NCBI RefSeq assembly: GCF_000722875.1
Contig: NZ_JFHR01000012.1
Span: 1 to 64,000, forward strand
DNA from: Sphingobium chlorophenolicum
GTDB lineage: Bacteria > Pseudomonadota > Alphaproteobacteria > Sphingomonadales > Sphingomonadaceae
DNA: 64,000 nt
Direction: 5' to 3'
The translations under genes and the position numbers were made by a program. The notes under the pieces were generated by a model. The model had not been told where the DNA came from. It ran no database searches and was given only the letters and a program-made list of their open reading frames with translations. Below are positions 16,481 to 27,600 of the stretch, piece by piece (positions within the stretch are counted from its first letter, which is position 1; each line of letters starts with the position of its first letter).

Positions 16481-17527
16481 ATGTTGATCGCCCTGTTCCC
16501 CGGAGACGGTATCGGTCCTGAGATCGTCGCCCAGGCGAAGCGCGTGCTGGACGCGCTGGCGATCCCCGGCATCACCTATGAGGAAGGGCTGGTCGGCGGC
16601 GCGGCCTATAAGGCGGTCGGCCATCCTCTGCCGCCCGAAACGCTGGAACTGGCGAAGCGCGCCGATGCGATCCTGTTCGGCGCGGTGGGCGATCCCGATT
16701 GCGACTCGCTGGAACGGCATCTGCGGCCGGAGCAGGCGATATTGGGCCTGCGCAAGGAACTGGGCCTCTTCTCCAACCTGCGTCCCGCCAAGGTATTCCC
16801 CGAACTGGCCGACGCCTCCGCGCTCAAGCAGGAGGTGGCGAGCGCCATCGACCTGCTAATCGTGCGCGAAACCAACGGCGACGTCTATTTCGGCGAAAAG
16901 GGCATGCGCAAGACGCCCGAAGGGCTGCGCGAAGGCTATGACATCATGTCCTATAATGAGGAGCAGGTGCGCAAGATCGCGCATCAGGGCTTCCTGGCGG
17001 CGCGTGCCCGCCGGGGCAAGCTCTGCTCGGTGGACAAGGCCAATGTGCTGGAGACGAGCCAGCTTTGGCGCGATGTGGTGATCGAAGTGTCGGCGGATTA
17101 TCCCGACGTCGCATTGAGCCACATGTATGTCGACAATGCCGCGATGCAGTTGGTGCGCAATCCGGGCCAGTTCGACGTGATCGTCACCGGCAACATGTTC
17201 GGCGATATCCTGTCCGACCAGGCGAGCATGTGTGTCGGTTCCATCGGCATGCTGGCGTCGGCCACGCTCAACGACAGCAACCAGGGCCTGTACGAGCCGA
17301 TCCACGGTTCCGCGCCCGACATTGCCGGGCAGGGCAAGGCCAATCCGCTGGCAACGGTCCTGTCGGCGGGGATGATGCTGCGTTACTCGCTGAACCTGCC
17401 GGAACAGGCCGACCGCATCGAGGCCGCCGTGGCCAAGGCGCTCGCCAACGGCGCGCGCAGCTTCGATCTGGGCGGGACGATGAACACGGTCGAAATGGGC
17501 GACGCCGTGCTGGCCGCGCTGAACTGA
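16481..17527 (+). CDS. leuB: 3-isopropylmalate dehydrogenase LeuB
   Basis: Oxidises and decarboxylates 3-isopropylmalate in leucine synthesis, using NAD. The 348-residue length is standard. Visible motifs: [11 protein letters not shown] at the N terminus, [12 protein letters not shown], the substrate region [13 protein letters not shown], and the metal/substrate segment [39 protein letters not shown] completes the NAD site. GAAGGAG (16467-16473) sets the start. metZ follows after 10 nt, so leucine and methionine genes may share a transcript. Confidence 0.96.
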   Translation: MLIALFPGDGIGPEIVAQAKRVLDALAIPGITYEEGLVGGAAYKAVGHPLPPETLELAKRADAILFGAVGDPDCDSLERHLRPEQAILGLRKELGLFSNLRPAKVFPELADASALKQEVASAIDLLIVRETNGDVYFGEKGMRKTPEGLREGYDIMSYNEEQVRKIAHQGFLAARARRGKLCSVDKANVLETSQLWRDVVIEVSADYPDVALSHMYVDNAAMQLVRNPGQFDVIVTGNMFGDILSDQASMCVGSIGMLASATLNDSNQGLYEPIHGSAPDIAGQGKANPLATVLSAGMMLRYSLNLPEQADRIEAAVAKALANGARSFDLGGTMNTVEMGDAVLAALN

Positions 17528-17537
17528 GGATAGGACG

Positions 17538-18746
17538 ATGAAGCGCAAGAGCGGACAGAATCCCGAAATCACCCGCAACTGGCGTCCCGCGACGCTCGCC
17601 GTGCGCGGCGGCAGCGCCCGCACCGAATATGGCGAGACGTCGGAGGCGCTGTTCCTGACCAGTGGCTACAGCTACGACCGGGCGGAGGATGCCGCGGCGC
17701 GCTTCGCCGGGGAGCAGGAGGGCATGACCTATTCCCGCCTCCAGAATCCCACGGTGGAGATGCTGGAGCAGCGCATCGCCCTGCTGGAGGGCGCTGAGGC
17801 CTGCCGCGCCACGGCGAGCGGCATGGCGGCGATGACGGCGGCTCTGCTGTGCCAGTTGTCGGCGGGCGACCATGTGGTGGCGGGCAAGGCGCTGTTCGGC
17901 TCCTGCCGCTGGCTGACCGACACGCTGCTGCCGAAGTTCGGGATCGAGACGACGACGGTCGACGCGACCGACAATGCGGCGTGGGAAGCGGCGATCCGTC
18001 CCAATACCAAGGTCTTCTTCTTCGAAACCCCGGCCAATCCGACGATGGACGTGGCGGACATGACCGCCATTTGCGGCATCGCGAAGGCGCACGGCATCGT
18101 CAGCGTCGTCGACAACGCCTTCGCCACGCCCGCGCTCCAGCGGCCGATGGAGTTCGGCGCGGATGTCGTGGCCTATAGCGCGACCAAGATGATGGACGGG
18201 CAGGGCCGCGTCCTTGCGGGCGCGATCTGCGGCACGGAGGATTTCATCGTCAACACGCTGCTGCCCTTCCACCGCAACACCGGGCCGACGCTGAGCGCGT
18301 TCAACGCCTGGGTCGTGCTGAAGGGTCTGGAGACGCTGGACCTGCGCATCCGCCGCCAGAGCGAAAATGCGTTGAAGGTCGCGCAATTCCTGGAAGGGCG
18401 CGTGGCGAAAGTCCTGTATCCGGGCCTGGAAAGCCATCCGCAACATGCCCTCGCGTGCAAGCAGATGGAGATGGCCGGTCCCATTTTCTCCCTCTATGTC
18501 GGCGGCGGCCGGGCGGAGGCGCATGGGTTGCTCAATGGCCTGGAACTGGTCGACATCAGCAACAATATCGGCGATTCGCGCTCGCTGATGACGCACCCGG
18601 CCTCCACCACCCATTATGGCATGGCGGAAGCGGCGCGGCTGGAGGTCGGCATCACGGAGGATATGCTGCGCCTCAACGTCGGGCTGGAAGACCCGGACGA
18701 CGTGATCGAGGATCTGGATCGCGCTTTGAAGTCGATAGGCCGTTGA
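17538..18746 (+). CDS. metZ: O-succinylhomoserine sulfhydrylase MetZ
   Basis: PLP enzyme that makes homocysteine directly from O-succinylhomoserine and sulfide. A 402-residue Cys/Met-metabolism family protein with the PLP lysine K217 in YSATKMMDGQGRV, plus YSRLQNPTVEMLEQRIALLE and ETPANPTMDVADM. The MetZ rather than MetB/MetC call rests on overall pattern (VLAGAICGTEDF, NTGPTLSAFNAWVVLKGLET), typical of alphaproteobacterial MetZ. It lies 10 nt after leuB and upstream of apaG. Confidence 0.9.
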   Translation: MKRKSGQNPEITRNWRPATLAVRGGSARTEYGETSEALFLTSGYSYDRAEDAAARFAGEQEGMTYSRLQNPTVEMLEQRIALLEGAEACRATASGMAAMTAALLCQLSAGDHVVAGKALFGSCRWLTDTLLPKFGIETTTVDATDNAAWEAAIRPNTKVFFFETPANPTMDVADMTAICGIAKAHGIVSVVDNAFATPALQRPMEFGADVVAYSATKMMDGQGRVLAGAICGTEDFIVNTLLPFHRNTGPTLSAFNAWVVLKGLETLDLRIRRQSENALKVAQFLEGRVAKVLYPGLESHPQHALACKQMEMAGPIFSLYVGGGRAEAHGLLNGLELVDISNNIGDSRSLMTHPASTTHYGMAEAARLEVGITEDMLRLNVGLEDPDDVIEDLDRALKSIGR

Positions 18747-18779
18747 CGGAACAGGGGTGAAAGGCGCATTTCTTAAGCC

Positions 18780-19178
18780 GTGAACGCACTTTTCCCCTTC
18801 CACGCCACGACGCGCGACATCAACGTGCACGTGGCCGTCACCTTCCTGCCGGAACAGTCGGAACCGGACCGGGGCCGCTGGTTCTGGGCCTATCATATCC
18901 GCATAGAGAATGACGGGAGCCAGCCTATTCAACTGCTGACCCGCCACTGGATCATCACCGACGGGCGGGGCGCGCAGCACCGGGTCGACGGAGACGGCGT
19001 CGTGGGGGAACAGCCGGTGGTGCAGCCGGGCAAAAGCTATGACTATGTGTCGGGCTGCCCGCTCAATACGCCGACCGGTTCGATGAAGGGGCATTATCAC
19101 ATGATCGGCGCCAGCGGCGAGACGTTCGACATCGCCATCCCCCATTTCGCGCTGATCGCGCCTGCGGTGGCCGAATGA
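18780..19178 (+). CDS. apaG: ApaG (DUF525) protein
   Basis: A 132-residue all-beta protein. ApaG was linked genetically to cobalt/magnesium phenotypes, but its biochemical role is not settled. Family motifs are RWFWAYHIRIENDG, LLTRHWIITDGRG, VDGDGVVGEQPVVQPGKSY and MKGHYHMI. The GTG at 18780 is the only start that gives the full domain; no strong ribosome site is seen. Its stop overlaps the LysR gene by 4 bp. The metZ-apaG order is common in related bacteria as I recall. Confidence 0.92.
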   Translation: MNALFPFHATTRDINVHVAVTFLPEQSEPDRGRWFWAYHIRIENDGSQPIQLLTRHWIITDGRGAQHRVDGDGVVGEQPVVQPGKSYDYVSGCPLNTPTGSMKGHYHMIGASGETFDIAIPHFALIAPAVAE

Positions 19179-19966
19179 AGCGTACCCATTTGCCGCTCAA
19201 CGGCCTGCGCGTGCTGGACGCGGCGGCGCGGCACCTGTCTTTCACCCGCGCGGCTGACGAACTGGCGGTGACGCCTGCCGCCGTAGGGCAGCAGATACGC
19301 GCGCTGGAAGACCTGCTGGGCGTCGTCCTGTTCCGCCGCACGCCCAAGGGGCTGGAACTGACGCCGGAGACGGAGGCGGGCCTTGCCGCCCTGCGCGCCG
19401 GATTCCTGGAGTTCGAGGAAGCGGTGCGCGCCATGCAGGCGGGCCAGTCCAGCAGTTCGCTCACCATCGCCGCGCCCCGCGACATCACCGCCAAATGGCT
19501 CCAGCCGCGCCTTGCGGGCTATGCGGCCAGCCAGCCGGACCTGAAGTTCGCGCTGGTCGCGGCGGACGAGACGCTGGATTTCACCGAGGCCAATCTGGAC
19601 ATCGCCCTGCGCCTTGCCGAAGGGCCGGGGGAGAATGAGGGCATCAAGCTGGGCGAAGCGTCCTTCGTCACTGTCGAAGCGGCGCAGGGCGGCCCCGACC
19701 ATCGCATCGAATGGCCCGGCTGCCCCAAGGGGGACGCGCCCGCGACCATCCGCGTTGCCGATGCGGGACTGGCGATAGAGGCGGCGGCCAACGGCTTCGG
19801 CCATGCCTGCGTACCTTTCCTGCTCGTGCAGGCGGACATGGCGGCAGGACGTGTTCGGCAGGTCGGCGACGCCGCGCCTTCGCCGCTGGCCTATTGGCTG
19901 ATCGCGCCATTGCCGCAGTGGCGGCAGAAGAAGGTCAAGGCATTGGTCGAGGCGCTGACGGGATAG
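19175..19966 (+). CDS. LysR-family transcriptional regulator (GcvA-like)
   Basis: A 263-residue regulator, slightly short for the family. N-terminal winged helix at about 5-65 (LRVLDAAARHLSFTRAADEL then VTPAAVGQQIRALEDLLGVV), linker helix, and a reduced substrate-binding domain (about 90-255). It overlaps apaG by 4 bp (ATGA), so it is co-translated rather than divergent from its target as many LysR genes are. The effector is unknown. Confidence 0.88.
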   Translation: MKRTHLPLNGLRVLDAAARHLSFTRAADELAVTPAAVGQQIRALEDLLGVVLFRRTPKGLELTPETEAGLAALRAGFLEFEEAVRAMQAGQSSSSLTIAAPRDITAKWLQPRLAGYAASQPDLKFALVAADETLDFTEANLDIALRLAEGPGENEGIKLGEASFVTVEAAQGGPDHRIEWPGCPKGDAPATIRVADAGLAIEAAANGFGHACVPFLLVQADMAAGRVRQVGDAAPSPLAYWLIAPLPQWRQKKVKALVEALTG

Positions 19967-19975
19967 GGACTTGCC

Positions 19976-20116
19976 CTATTCCTCCCCATCGAGAGATGGG
20001 GAGGGGGACCGCGCGAAGCGTGGTGGAGGGGAAAGGGGCACGACCTCCGAATTTCCCCTCCACCACTCGCTACGCGAGCGGTCCCCCTCCCCACGCTTCG
20101 CGTAGGGAGGATTTTA
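19976..20116. repeat. Dispersed palindromic repeat family R1, copy B (inverted)
   Basis: Same modules as the copies at 12881 and 60920 but in the opposite orientation: it opens with ATTCCTCCCCATCGAGAGAT, holds GGTGGAGGGGAAAGGGGCAC and AATTTCCCCTCCACCACTCG in the centre, and ends with CGCGTAGGGAGGATTTTAA. The outer and inner arms pair with each other, giving nested hairpins. It fills the gap between the LysR gene and the TPR gene. Confidence 0.85.
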
Positions 20117-20211
20117 ATGTTCGCATTTGCCTACTCCCATACCGCTTGCACTTTCTTAATCCTCTCGCGCATAGCCTGTACCGGTAGGGCTTAGCGCGGA
20201 GAGGATGGGCC

Positions 20212-20883
20212 ATGACCGGCGGCAGGACGGGCTGGATATTGCGGAGTGTCTTGCTGCTCTGCCTGACGCCGCCGTTGCATGCGCAGGCGCCCTATGTGCC
20301 GGACGTCACCGAAGCGCGGGAAAAGGAATGGCGTAAGCTGGTGGCGGCGTCCCAAGCGGCCTACGCGTCGGGCAAGCCAGCCGACGGCGTCGATCCGGCG
20401 CGCAAGGGGCTGGCGCTGGCTGACGATCTGTTCGGCCCGGACGATCCCCGCACGCTGATTTCCGCCAACGACCTGGCGCTGCAACTGGAAGCGACGGGAT
20501 CTTATCGGGAGGCGGAAGGCCTGTACCGGCGCGTCTTCGACAGCTATTTGCGGACGCGAGGGGAGGACGATCCCAACACCCAGCTTGCCCTCGAAAATCT
20601 GGTCGATTTCTATGTGGCGCGCAATCGCCATGACGCGGCGGGGCCGCTGGCCGATTATGCGCTGCGCAGCTTCCGGCGGACCACTGGCGCGGGCAGCGCG
20701 CGCAGCCAGCGCATGGAACGGATCGTCGCCGCCATGCCGAAACCGGCTCCCGTCGCGCCGCCGCCGTCCGAAACCGTGGAGGATGCGGCGACGGCGTCCC
20801 CGGCAGACCCCGTGCGGCAAGTCGAGAATGTGGAAAAAATACCGTCCCCCGCAATGGAACCGACAGACGAAAACCGCCCTTGA
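20212..20883 (+). CDS. Exported TPR protein of unknown role
   Basis: A 223-residue protein with a signal peptide (cleavage near LHAQAP, about residue 26) and TPR-like helices at about 40-160 (DPRTLISANDLALQLEATGS and YREAEGLYRRVFDSYLRTRG), of the kinesin-light-chain style with NTQLALENLVDFY. The last 60 residues are Pro/Ala/Glu-rich. GAGAGGA about 10 nt upstream supports the start. It is the last gene before the long adhesin leader; no functional link is shown. Confidence 0.75.
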   Translation: MTGGRTGWILRSVLLLCLTPPLHAQAPYVPDVTEAREKEWRKLVAASQAAYASGKPADGVDPARKGLALADDLFGPDDPRTLISANDLALQLEATGSYREAEGLYRRVFDSYLRTRGEDDPNTQLALENLVDFYVARNRHDAAGPLADYALRSFRRTTGAGSARSQRMERIVAAMPKPAPVAPPPSETVEDAATASPADPVRQVENVEKIPSPAMEPTDENRP

Positions 20884-21007
20884 TCGCGGATATCCTTGTT
20901 TTTTCTTGCCTAGTCCTGAGAAATTAACCTTGGATATAAGTCGTCGGGAGAATTGATTAAAATAATGCGGCGGTTATTCCTGATTCTTGTCGGAGGGGGT
21001 TGATTTT

Positions 21008-21086
21008 CCATAGCTTATCGCCGGTCGCAGGCTGACCGGACGAAGCCGGGGAAAGGAAAGCACGGCTCCGCAAGATAAGCCTATGG
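21008..21086 (+). ncRNA. Candidate structured RNA (three-way junction) upstream of the adhesin
   Basis: Outer stem: 21008-21019 (CCATAGCTTATC) pairs with 21074-21086 (GATAAGCCTATGG) over 12 bp with one bulged C (21080). Inside are two hairpins: CCGGTC/GACCGG (21021-21026 with 21034-21039, 7-nt loop) and AGCCG/CGGCT (21044-21048 with 21063-21067, purine-rich 14-nt loop). Junctions are short (G; ACGA; CCGCAA). A 12-bp hairpin at 21101-21129 follows 14 nt later, as in a riboswitch or small RNA with a terminator. I match it to no known family. Confidence 0.35.
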
Positions 21087-21100
21087 GTCGCAATCAGGAC

Positions 21101-21129
21101 GGGCGGTCGGCTGAACAAGCCGGTCGCCC
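21101..21129 (+). terminator. Strong GC hairpin after the candidate RNA
   Basis: GGGCGGTCGGCT pairs with AGCCGGTCGCCC across a GAACA loop: 12 continuous pairs with two G-U wobbles. Only GTTTCC follows, so uridine support is weak. It could end a small RNA of about 125 nt or act as the expression platform of a leader. Confidence 0.5.
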
Positions 21130-21261
21130 GTTTCCGCATTCACCTTGTCGCATTTCATTTCCATCGATGCGTTTCGGATGAGCCGACAGGCGGTCGACTC
21201 GTCCGAGTCGCATATGCCGTAAGCCTTGTTTGTTAACCAAATGCCAGATGAGCATAGGTTC

Positions 21262-21295
21262 AAGGATATATCGAAAATCCAGAAACTATATCCTT
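21262..21295. promoter_or_regulatory. Inverted repeat AAGGATATA-N16-TATATCCTT in adhesin leader
   Basis: Nine-base arms at 21262-21270 and 21287-21295 are exact reverse complements with a 16-bp AT-rich spacer. The size and spacing fit a dimeric regulator site or a weak hairpin, 320 bp ahead of the adhesin start. Confidence 0.3.
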
Positions 21296-21616
21296 CGTAA
21301 TAATCCTTAAGTTATTTTTTCGGCCCTATCGCGTTAAAATGGTTAACAAAACTTGATTCTGCGTGACTCATTTATCAGGGCGGCGAATAACATCAGCCAT
21401 CGGGTCAGTAAAAACACAAAAGCAGATGGTTAATCCGGGGCGGCAGTCGATCTTGGCAAAAAAGGTCCTGCCGGCGGGAGAACGTGACTAGGGGCAATAG
21501 CTGATCCGCTGATTGCCGCAATGTCGGTGAAGGCACCAGGTCCGCGTGCATATGCATTCGGGGCGAGGCCTTTTGCGCGCTCCTTCCATGCCCCATGGCG
21601 ACAGGTGGGATGGACA

Positions 21617-24600
21617 ATGGATTTCGAGCGCGATTGGGATAGCAAAGGCACCGCCGACCATCAGCAGGCCCTTCATCCGGAAGCGGCCGCCCTGGCGGCG
21701 AAGGGCAAGGCGGTCCATCCCGGCAAGATGCATCATGCGGACGTCGTGCGGACGGTCGCGCCCAATCCCGACGGCACCGTCATGCTGCCCGCCGGAACCG
21801 ACATCAACCAGATCGAGGTTTCGGGACGCAATCTGATCGTCCATCTGCCCGACGGCACCGATATGGTGATTCTGGACGGCGCGGTGGTCATGCCGCGCCT
21901 GGTCGTGGGCGATGTCGAAATTCCTTCGGTCAACCTGGCCGCGCTGCTGATCGGCGAAGAGCCCCAGCCCGCCGCCGGTCCGCCGCGCAGCTCCGGCGGC
22001 AATTTCATCGGCCCGGATGGCAATGTGGGCGATCCCCATGGCCTGGGCGACCTGCTGCCGCCCACCGAATTGCTGTTCACCCAGCCCGAAACGCGGGAAA
22101 TTCTGCCGATCGCGCCGGAGGATGATGAAGAGCCGGCAGTCACCATCATCACCCCCAACCAGCCGGCCGGCGCCACCGCAGCCACCGCAGGGGTGAGCGA
22201 GGCGGGCCTTCCCGCGCGCGGCAATGAGCCTGCCGGTTCCGCGGCCGCGGGCGACAGCGAGCGCACCACGGGCACCATCGCCATCACCGCCACGGACGGG
22301 CTGGCGGGCGTGACCATCAACGGCGTTGCGATCGCCACGGTCGGCCAGACGGTCACGACGCCGCTCGGCGTCCTCACCATCACTTCGATCACGCCGTCCG
22401 CCATCGGCTACAGCTATGTGCTGAGCGACAATGTGGTGGGCGCGCCGCCCGCCGAAGTCTTCACCGTCGTCGTCACCGACAGCGATGGCGACCAGGCGAG
22501 CGCCACCCTGACCATCACCATCGCGGATGACGCTCCGACCGCCGTCAACGACGCCGACAGCGTGACCGAGGACGGCCCGCTGGTCGCCGACGGCAATGTC
22601 CTGACCGGCAGCGGGGGCAGCGATGCGAACACGACGGACGGCGTTGCCGACATCCAGGGCGCGGACGGCGCGGTCGTGTCGACCACCGGCAGCTTCCAGG
22701 GCGCTTATGGCACGCTGACGCTGACGGCGTCGGGCGCCTACAGCTATACGCTGGCCAACGGCAATGCGGCGGTGCAGTTCCTGGTGCCTGGCCAGACGCT
22801 GACCGACAGCTTCAGCTACACGATCACCGATGCCGATGGCGACCCCTCCACGGCGACGCTGACCATCACCATAAACGGCGCGGACGATGGCGTCACCATC
22901 ACCGGCCTGAACGGCACGCCGGGGATAGAGGGCGCCGAAGTCGTCCTGCTGGAAAACGACTTGTCCGACGGCAGCTCGCCCGACGCGGCGGGGCTGACCA
23001 AGACCGGCTCCTTCGGCGTCAATGGCCCCGACGGCCTGTCGAGCGTCACTGTCGGCGGCGTGTCCGTGCTGTCGAACGGCGCCTTCGTCGTTGGGCAGGT
23101 GGTGACGACGCCGGTCGGCACGCTCACCATCACCGGCTTCACCGCGACCGCCACCCAGGGCGGCGTGCCCACGGCGGGAACCTTCACCTACAGCTTCGTG
23201 CTGACCGACAACAGCCTGAACCACGGCGCGGCGGGTGCGGACAGCATCCTGCAAAGCTTCGCCGTCGTCGCGACCGACCGCAACGGGTCGGCCGCCAACG
23301 CCTCTGTCGACGTGCGGATCGTGGACGACGTGCCGACCGCCAACAATGATGTCGATGGCGTCGCGGCGGGCACTTACGGTCCGGAAACCGGCAATGTCAT
23401 CACTGGGGCGGGCACCGTCTCCGGCGCGGCTGGCGCCGACGTCAAGGGCGCGGACGGCGCGGTCGTGTCGACCACGGGCACGTTCGAGGGCGCGTACGGC
23501 ACGCTGACGCTGAACGCCGACGGCAGCTACAGCTATGTCCGCGCGGCGGGCACGCCGGGCGGGGTGAGCGACAGCTTCAGCTACACGCTGCGCGATGGCG
23601 ACGGCGACCTGTCCACCGCCACGCTGCGGATCGACATCGCGAACAGCAACGTCATGATCATCTCCATCCCCAAGGTGGGCGAAGGCACGATCGTCGACGA
23701 ATCCGGTCTGGTCGACCCGATGGGCTCCAATGCGGGCAGCGGCGTCGACACGACGGATGGCACCATCACCTACACCGCGCCGGACGGCCCGGCGACGATC
23801 ACCATCAACAATATTCCGATCACCGGCGTCGGCCAGCAAATCACCACCGACAAGGGCATTTTGACGATCACCGGCCTCGGCGAAGGCGGGATCGACTATA
23901 GCTATACGCTGACCACCAATACGACCGGCGACGATGTGACCGACAGCTTCGTCGTCACCGTCACCGACGTGGATGGCGACACGGCGACCGACACGCTGAC
24001 CATCACCATCCTGGACGATAAGCCGACCGCCGTCGCGGACGTGGATTCGGTTCGCGAGGATGGCCCGCTGGTGGCGGACGGCAACGTCATCGCCGGTTCG
24101 GGCGGACAGGACGTCAATGCGACCGACGGCAATGCCGACGTGCAGGGCGCCGACGGCGCGCAGGTTTCCGCCATCGCCTTTGGCGGGACGGTCGGAACCG
24201 TCGGCGCGCCGCTGGCCGGGCTGTATGGATCGCTCGTGATCCAGGCGAACGGCAGCTATGCCTATACGCTGAACAATGAAAATGGCGTGGTCCAGGGTCT
24301 GGACAAGAATGAGATCCTGACCGAGACCTTCACCTACACGCTGACCGACGGCGACGGCGATCCGTCCAGCGCGACCATCACCATCACCATCCAGGGCAGC
24401 GACGATGGCGTGACCATCAACGGCCTGGACGGCGAAGGGGCGGAGGAAACCGTCTTCGAAAACGACCTGCCGGGGGGCAGTTCGGAAAATGCGGCGGCGT
24501 TGACCCAGACGGGCAGCTTCACCCTGTCCGCACCGGACGGCGTGGCGACCGTCACGGTCGGCGGCCAGCCTATCTTCGGCGCGGGCGGCTTCATCAGCGG

Positions 24601-27600
24601 CGTCACCATCGCAAACGCCTATGGCACGCTCAGCATCACCGGCTTCACGCCCACGGTGGGCGCGGACGGCGACGTGACCGGCGGGACCGTCAGCTACAGC
24701 TATGTCCTCACCGACAACACGCTGCTGCACACGGGTACCAATGACGGTAGCCTGACGGACAGTTTCGCGGTCGTCGTCACCGATACTGACGGGTCGACAG
24801 ACAGCGCCAGCCTGGACATCCGCGTCGTCGACGACGTGCCCACGGCGGTGAACGACGTCGCGGGCCAGCTCACCGAAAATGCGGCGGTGACGATCGACGT
24901 CTTCGCCAATGACGTGGCAGGTGCGGACGGCGTCAACCTCGCCAGCGGCGTGGCGCTGGAAACCGGCGCGGCCAAGGGCACCGTCGTCTATCAGGGCAAT
25001 GGCGTCTTCCTCTACACCCCCAATGCGGGCGCGGAGGGCAGCGACAGCTTCACCTACACGATCACCGACGGCGACGGCGACAAGTCCACCGCCACGGTGA
25101 CGATCAACCTGCTCCAGGATTCGACGCCGACCGTCAGCGTCACCGACATGACCGTGTCCGAAGCGGGCCTGCCCGGCGGTACGCAGCAGGCCGGGAACAG
25201 CGAGACCGCGACCGGCTCCATGACCATCGCGACCGGCGGCGACACGCTGACCAAGGTCGAGGTGCAGGACAAGAACGGCGCCTGGGTCAACGTCACCGGG
25301 GCGACGGCGGGAACGCCCGTGGTCGTCGCGGGCGCGGCGGGCACGCTGACCGTGACGTCCGACGGGGCGGGGCATTACAGCTACAGCTACACGCTGGCGG
25401 TCAATGACCCGACCCATCCCGACACCATCACCAGCGACGGCGACGGCATCAGCGGCGCGGCCGACCCCAAGGCGGGCGACGCCTTCGCGGTGCGCGTGAC
25501 CGACAGCGACGGCGACGTCTCGCCCGCCGACACGATCAACGTGACTGTGCTGGACGATGCGCCCATCGCGACGGCCGACAGCGGTTCGGTGAACGAGGGC
25601 GGATCGCTGATCGTCGCGGCCGACGGCGTGCTCGCCAATGACCAGCCGGGCGCGGACGGCTATGCGCCGGGCGTGGTCGGCGTGGCCAAGGGCAGCGACG
25701 TGAACACGCCCGTCAGCGGCCAGGTCGGCATTGCGGTCGCGGGCGATTACGGCACGCTGACGCTCTTCGCCGACGGCAGCTATCGCTATGACGCGACGCC
25801 CAACGCCATCTCGGCCGATCAGCAGGACGTGTTCGTCTACACGATCCGCGACGCGGACGGCGATCTGGCGACAACGACGCTGACGATCAACGTCGCCAAT
25901 GTCGCGCTGGCGGCGGACAATCAGACGAAGACCGTTTTCGAAGCCGCGCTGGATACCAGCATCACCGGATCGGACATCGCGGCGGGCAGCGTCACCGGCA
26001 GCGCGCCGGGCCAGACCACCGAAACCGCGACCGGCCAGCTCAACGTCGTGGGCGCGGTCAGCTACACGCTGACCAGCTCCGCCACCGGCAGCCACGGCCA
26101 GATTCAGTTGAACGCCAATGGCAGCTATACCTACACGCTGACCACGCCCGTGGACGGCCCGACGGCCAATGACGGTCCGCTGACCTTCGCGGGCGCGGAG
26201 GTTTTCACCTATCAGGCGGTCGACGGCTCCGGCAATATCGCCAACGGCACGATCACCATCGACGTGGTGGATGATGTCCCGACAGCGGCGGACGATGCTC
26301 TCCTGACCGTAGCGGAGGATGGCGCCGACATCGGCGGCAATGTCCTGACCAACGACACGCCGGGCGCGGACGGCGCGACCCTGACGTCCGTCACCATCGG
26401 CGGCGTCACGACGGCGATCAACGCCGTGGGCACGACCAACGTCAGCGGGGCCTTTGGCGCTTACACCTTCACGGCGGCAGGCGCGTGGACCTTCAACCCG
26501 TCGACCAACCTCAATAATGCCAGCGGCGTCAGCGCGGGCTTCTCCTACGTCATCACCGATGGCGACGGGGACCAGTCGACCGCCGTGCAGCCGATCACGG
26601 TCACGGACGGCGCGAATCCCACCGCGGGCGACCCGATCACCCTTGCGCTGGACGACCAGAATCTGGCGGGCGGCACAACGCAGGGCAATCCGGACTCGAC
26701 CAGCGGAAGCATCACCTTCACGCCCGGTTCGGATGCCATCACCTCCATCGTCTTCGGCAGCACTGGCAGCCTGACCGGCGACCTGACCTGGCTGCGGGTA
26801 TCCGACACCAAGATCACCGGTTCGGACGAGCGCGGCGTGGTCGTGACTCTGGACCTGTCGGTCGTCGGCAATGTCGCGACAGTGACGGCCACGCTCAACG
26901 ACAATTACGATACGCATCCTGGCATCAATGCGGACGATCTGGTCCCGCTTGGCTCCGTCCAGGTGGTCGCGCAGGATACGGACGGCGACACCGCCACCGG
27001 CACCGTGTCGGTCAGCGTATCCGACGACCTGCCGGTGGTCAGCGCCAATCCGGTCGTGCAACTGGACGACGACGCGCTGGGCGGCAACGCCAACGGCACC
27101 GGCGACGACGCGAACAGCCTGAACGCCACCGGCACGCTGGGCCATGACTATCGCGCCGACGGGCCGGGCGGCATCGCCCTGCTGGGTACCGGCGCGCCGT
27201 CCGGCTTCACCTATGAAAGCAACGGCACCGTGCTGCTGGTGAAGCAGGGCGGCACCACCGTGCTGACCGTCACGCTGACCGATCCCGTCGCGGGCACCTA
27301 TTCGGTGGTGCAGAATGCCGCCATCGTCCATCCGCTTGGCAGCGACGAGAATAATGTCAGCTTCGACATCGCCTATCGGGTGACGGATGCCGACAATGAC
27401 ACGGCCACCGGCACGCTGACGATCAATGTCGATGACGACACGCCGGTCGCGGCCAACGACACCGACATCGTCAAGGAAGACGTCACGCAGACCGCCACCG
27501 GCAATGTGCTGACCGGCGCGGGCAGCGACGGCAATCCGGCGGGCGTAGACTCGCTGGGCGCGGACGGCCCGGCGGCGGGCGGCGCTGTGACGGCGGTCAC

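Larger units (their letters stand above)
20884..21616. other. 733-bp AT-richer leader of the giant adhesin gene
   Basis: No convincing gene in either strand. The base composition falls well below the surroundings (for example 21290-21345 and 21395-21430). It holds a three-way-junction fold (21008-21086), a strong hairpin (21101-21129) and an inverted repeat AAGGATATA/TATATCCTT (21262-21295). An in-frame ATG at 21521 exists, but no ribosome site precedes it, so it is treated as non-coding. Confidence 0.6.

Noticed and set aside
21008-21086. Class I c-di-GMP riboswitch, suggested by GGACGAAGCC and the adhesin context
   Set aside because: Only part of the GGACGCAAAGCC core is similar; the CACGCACAGGGCAAACC part and the tetraloop receptor layout are missing, and the fold is a different three-way junction.
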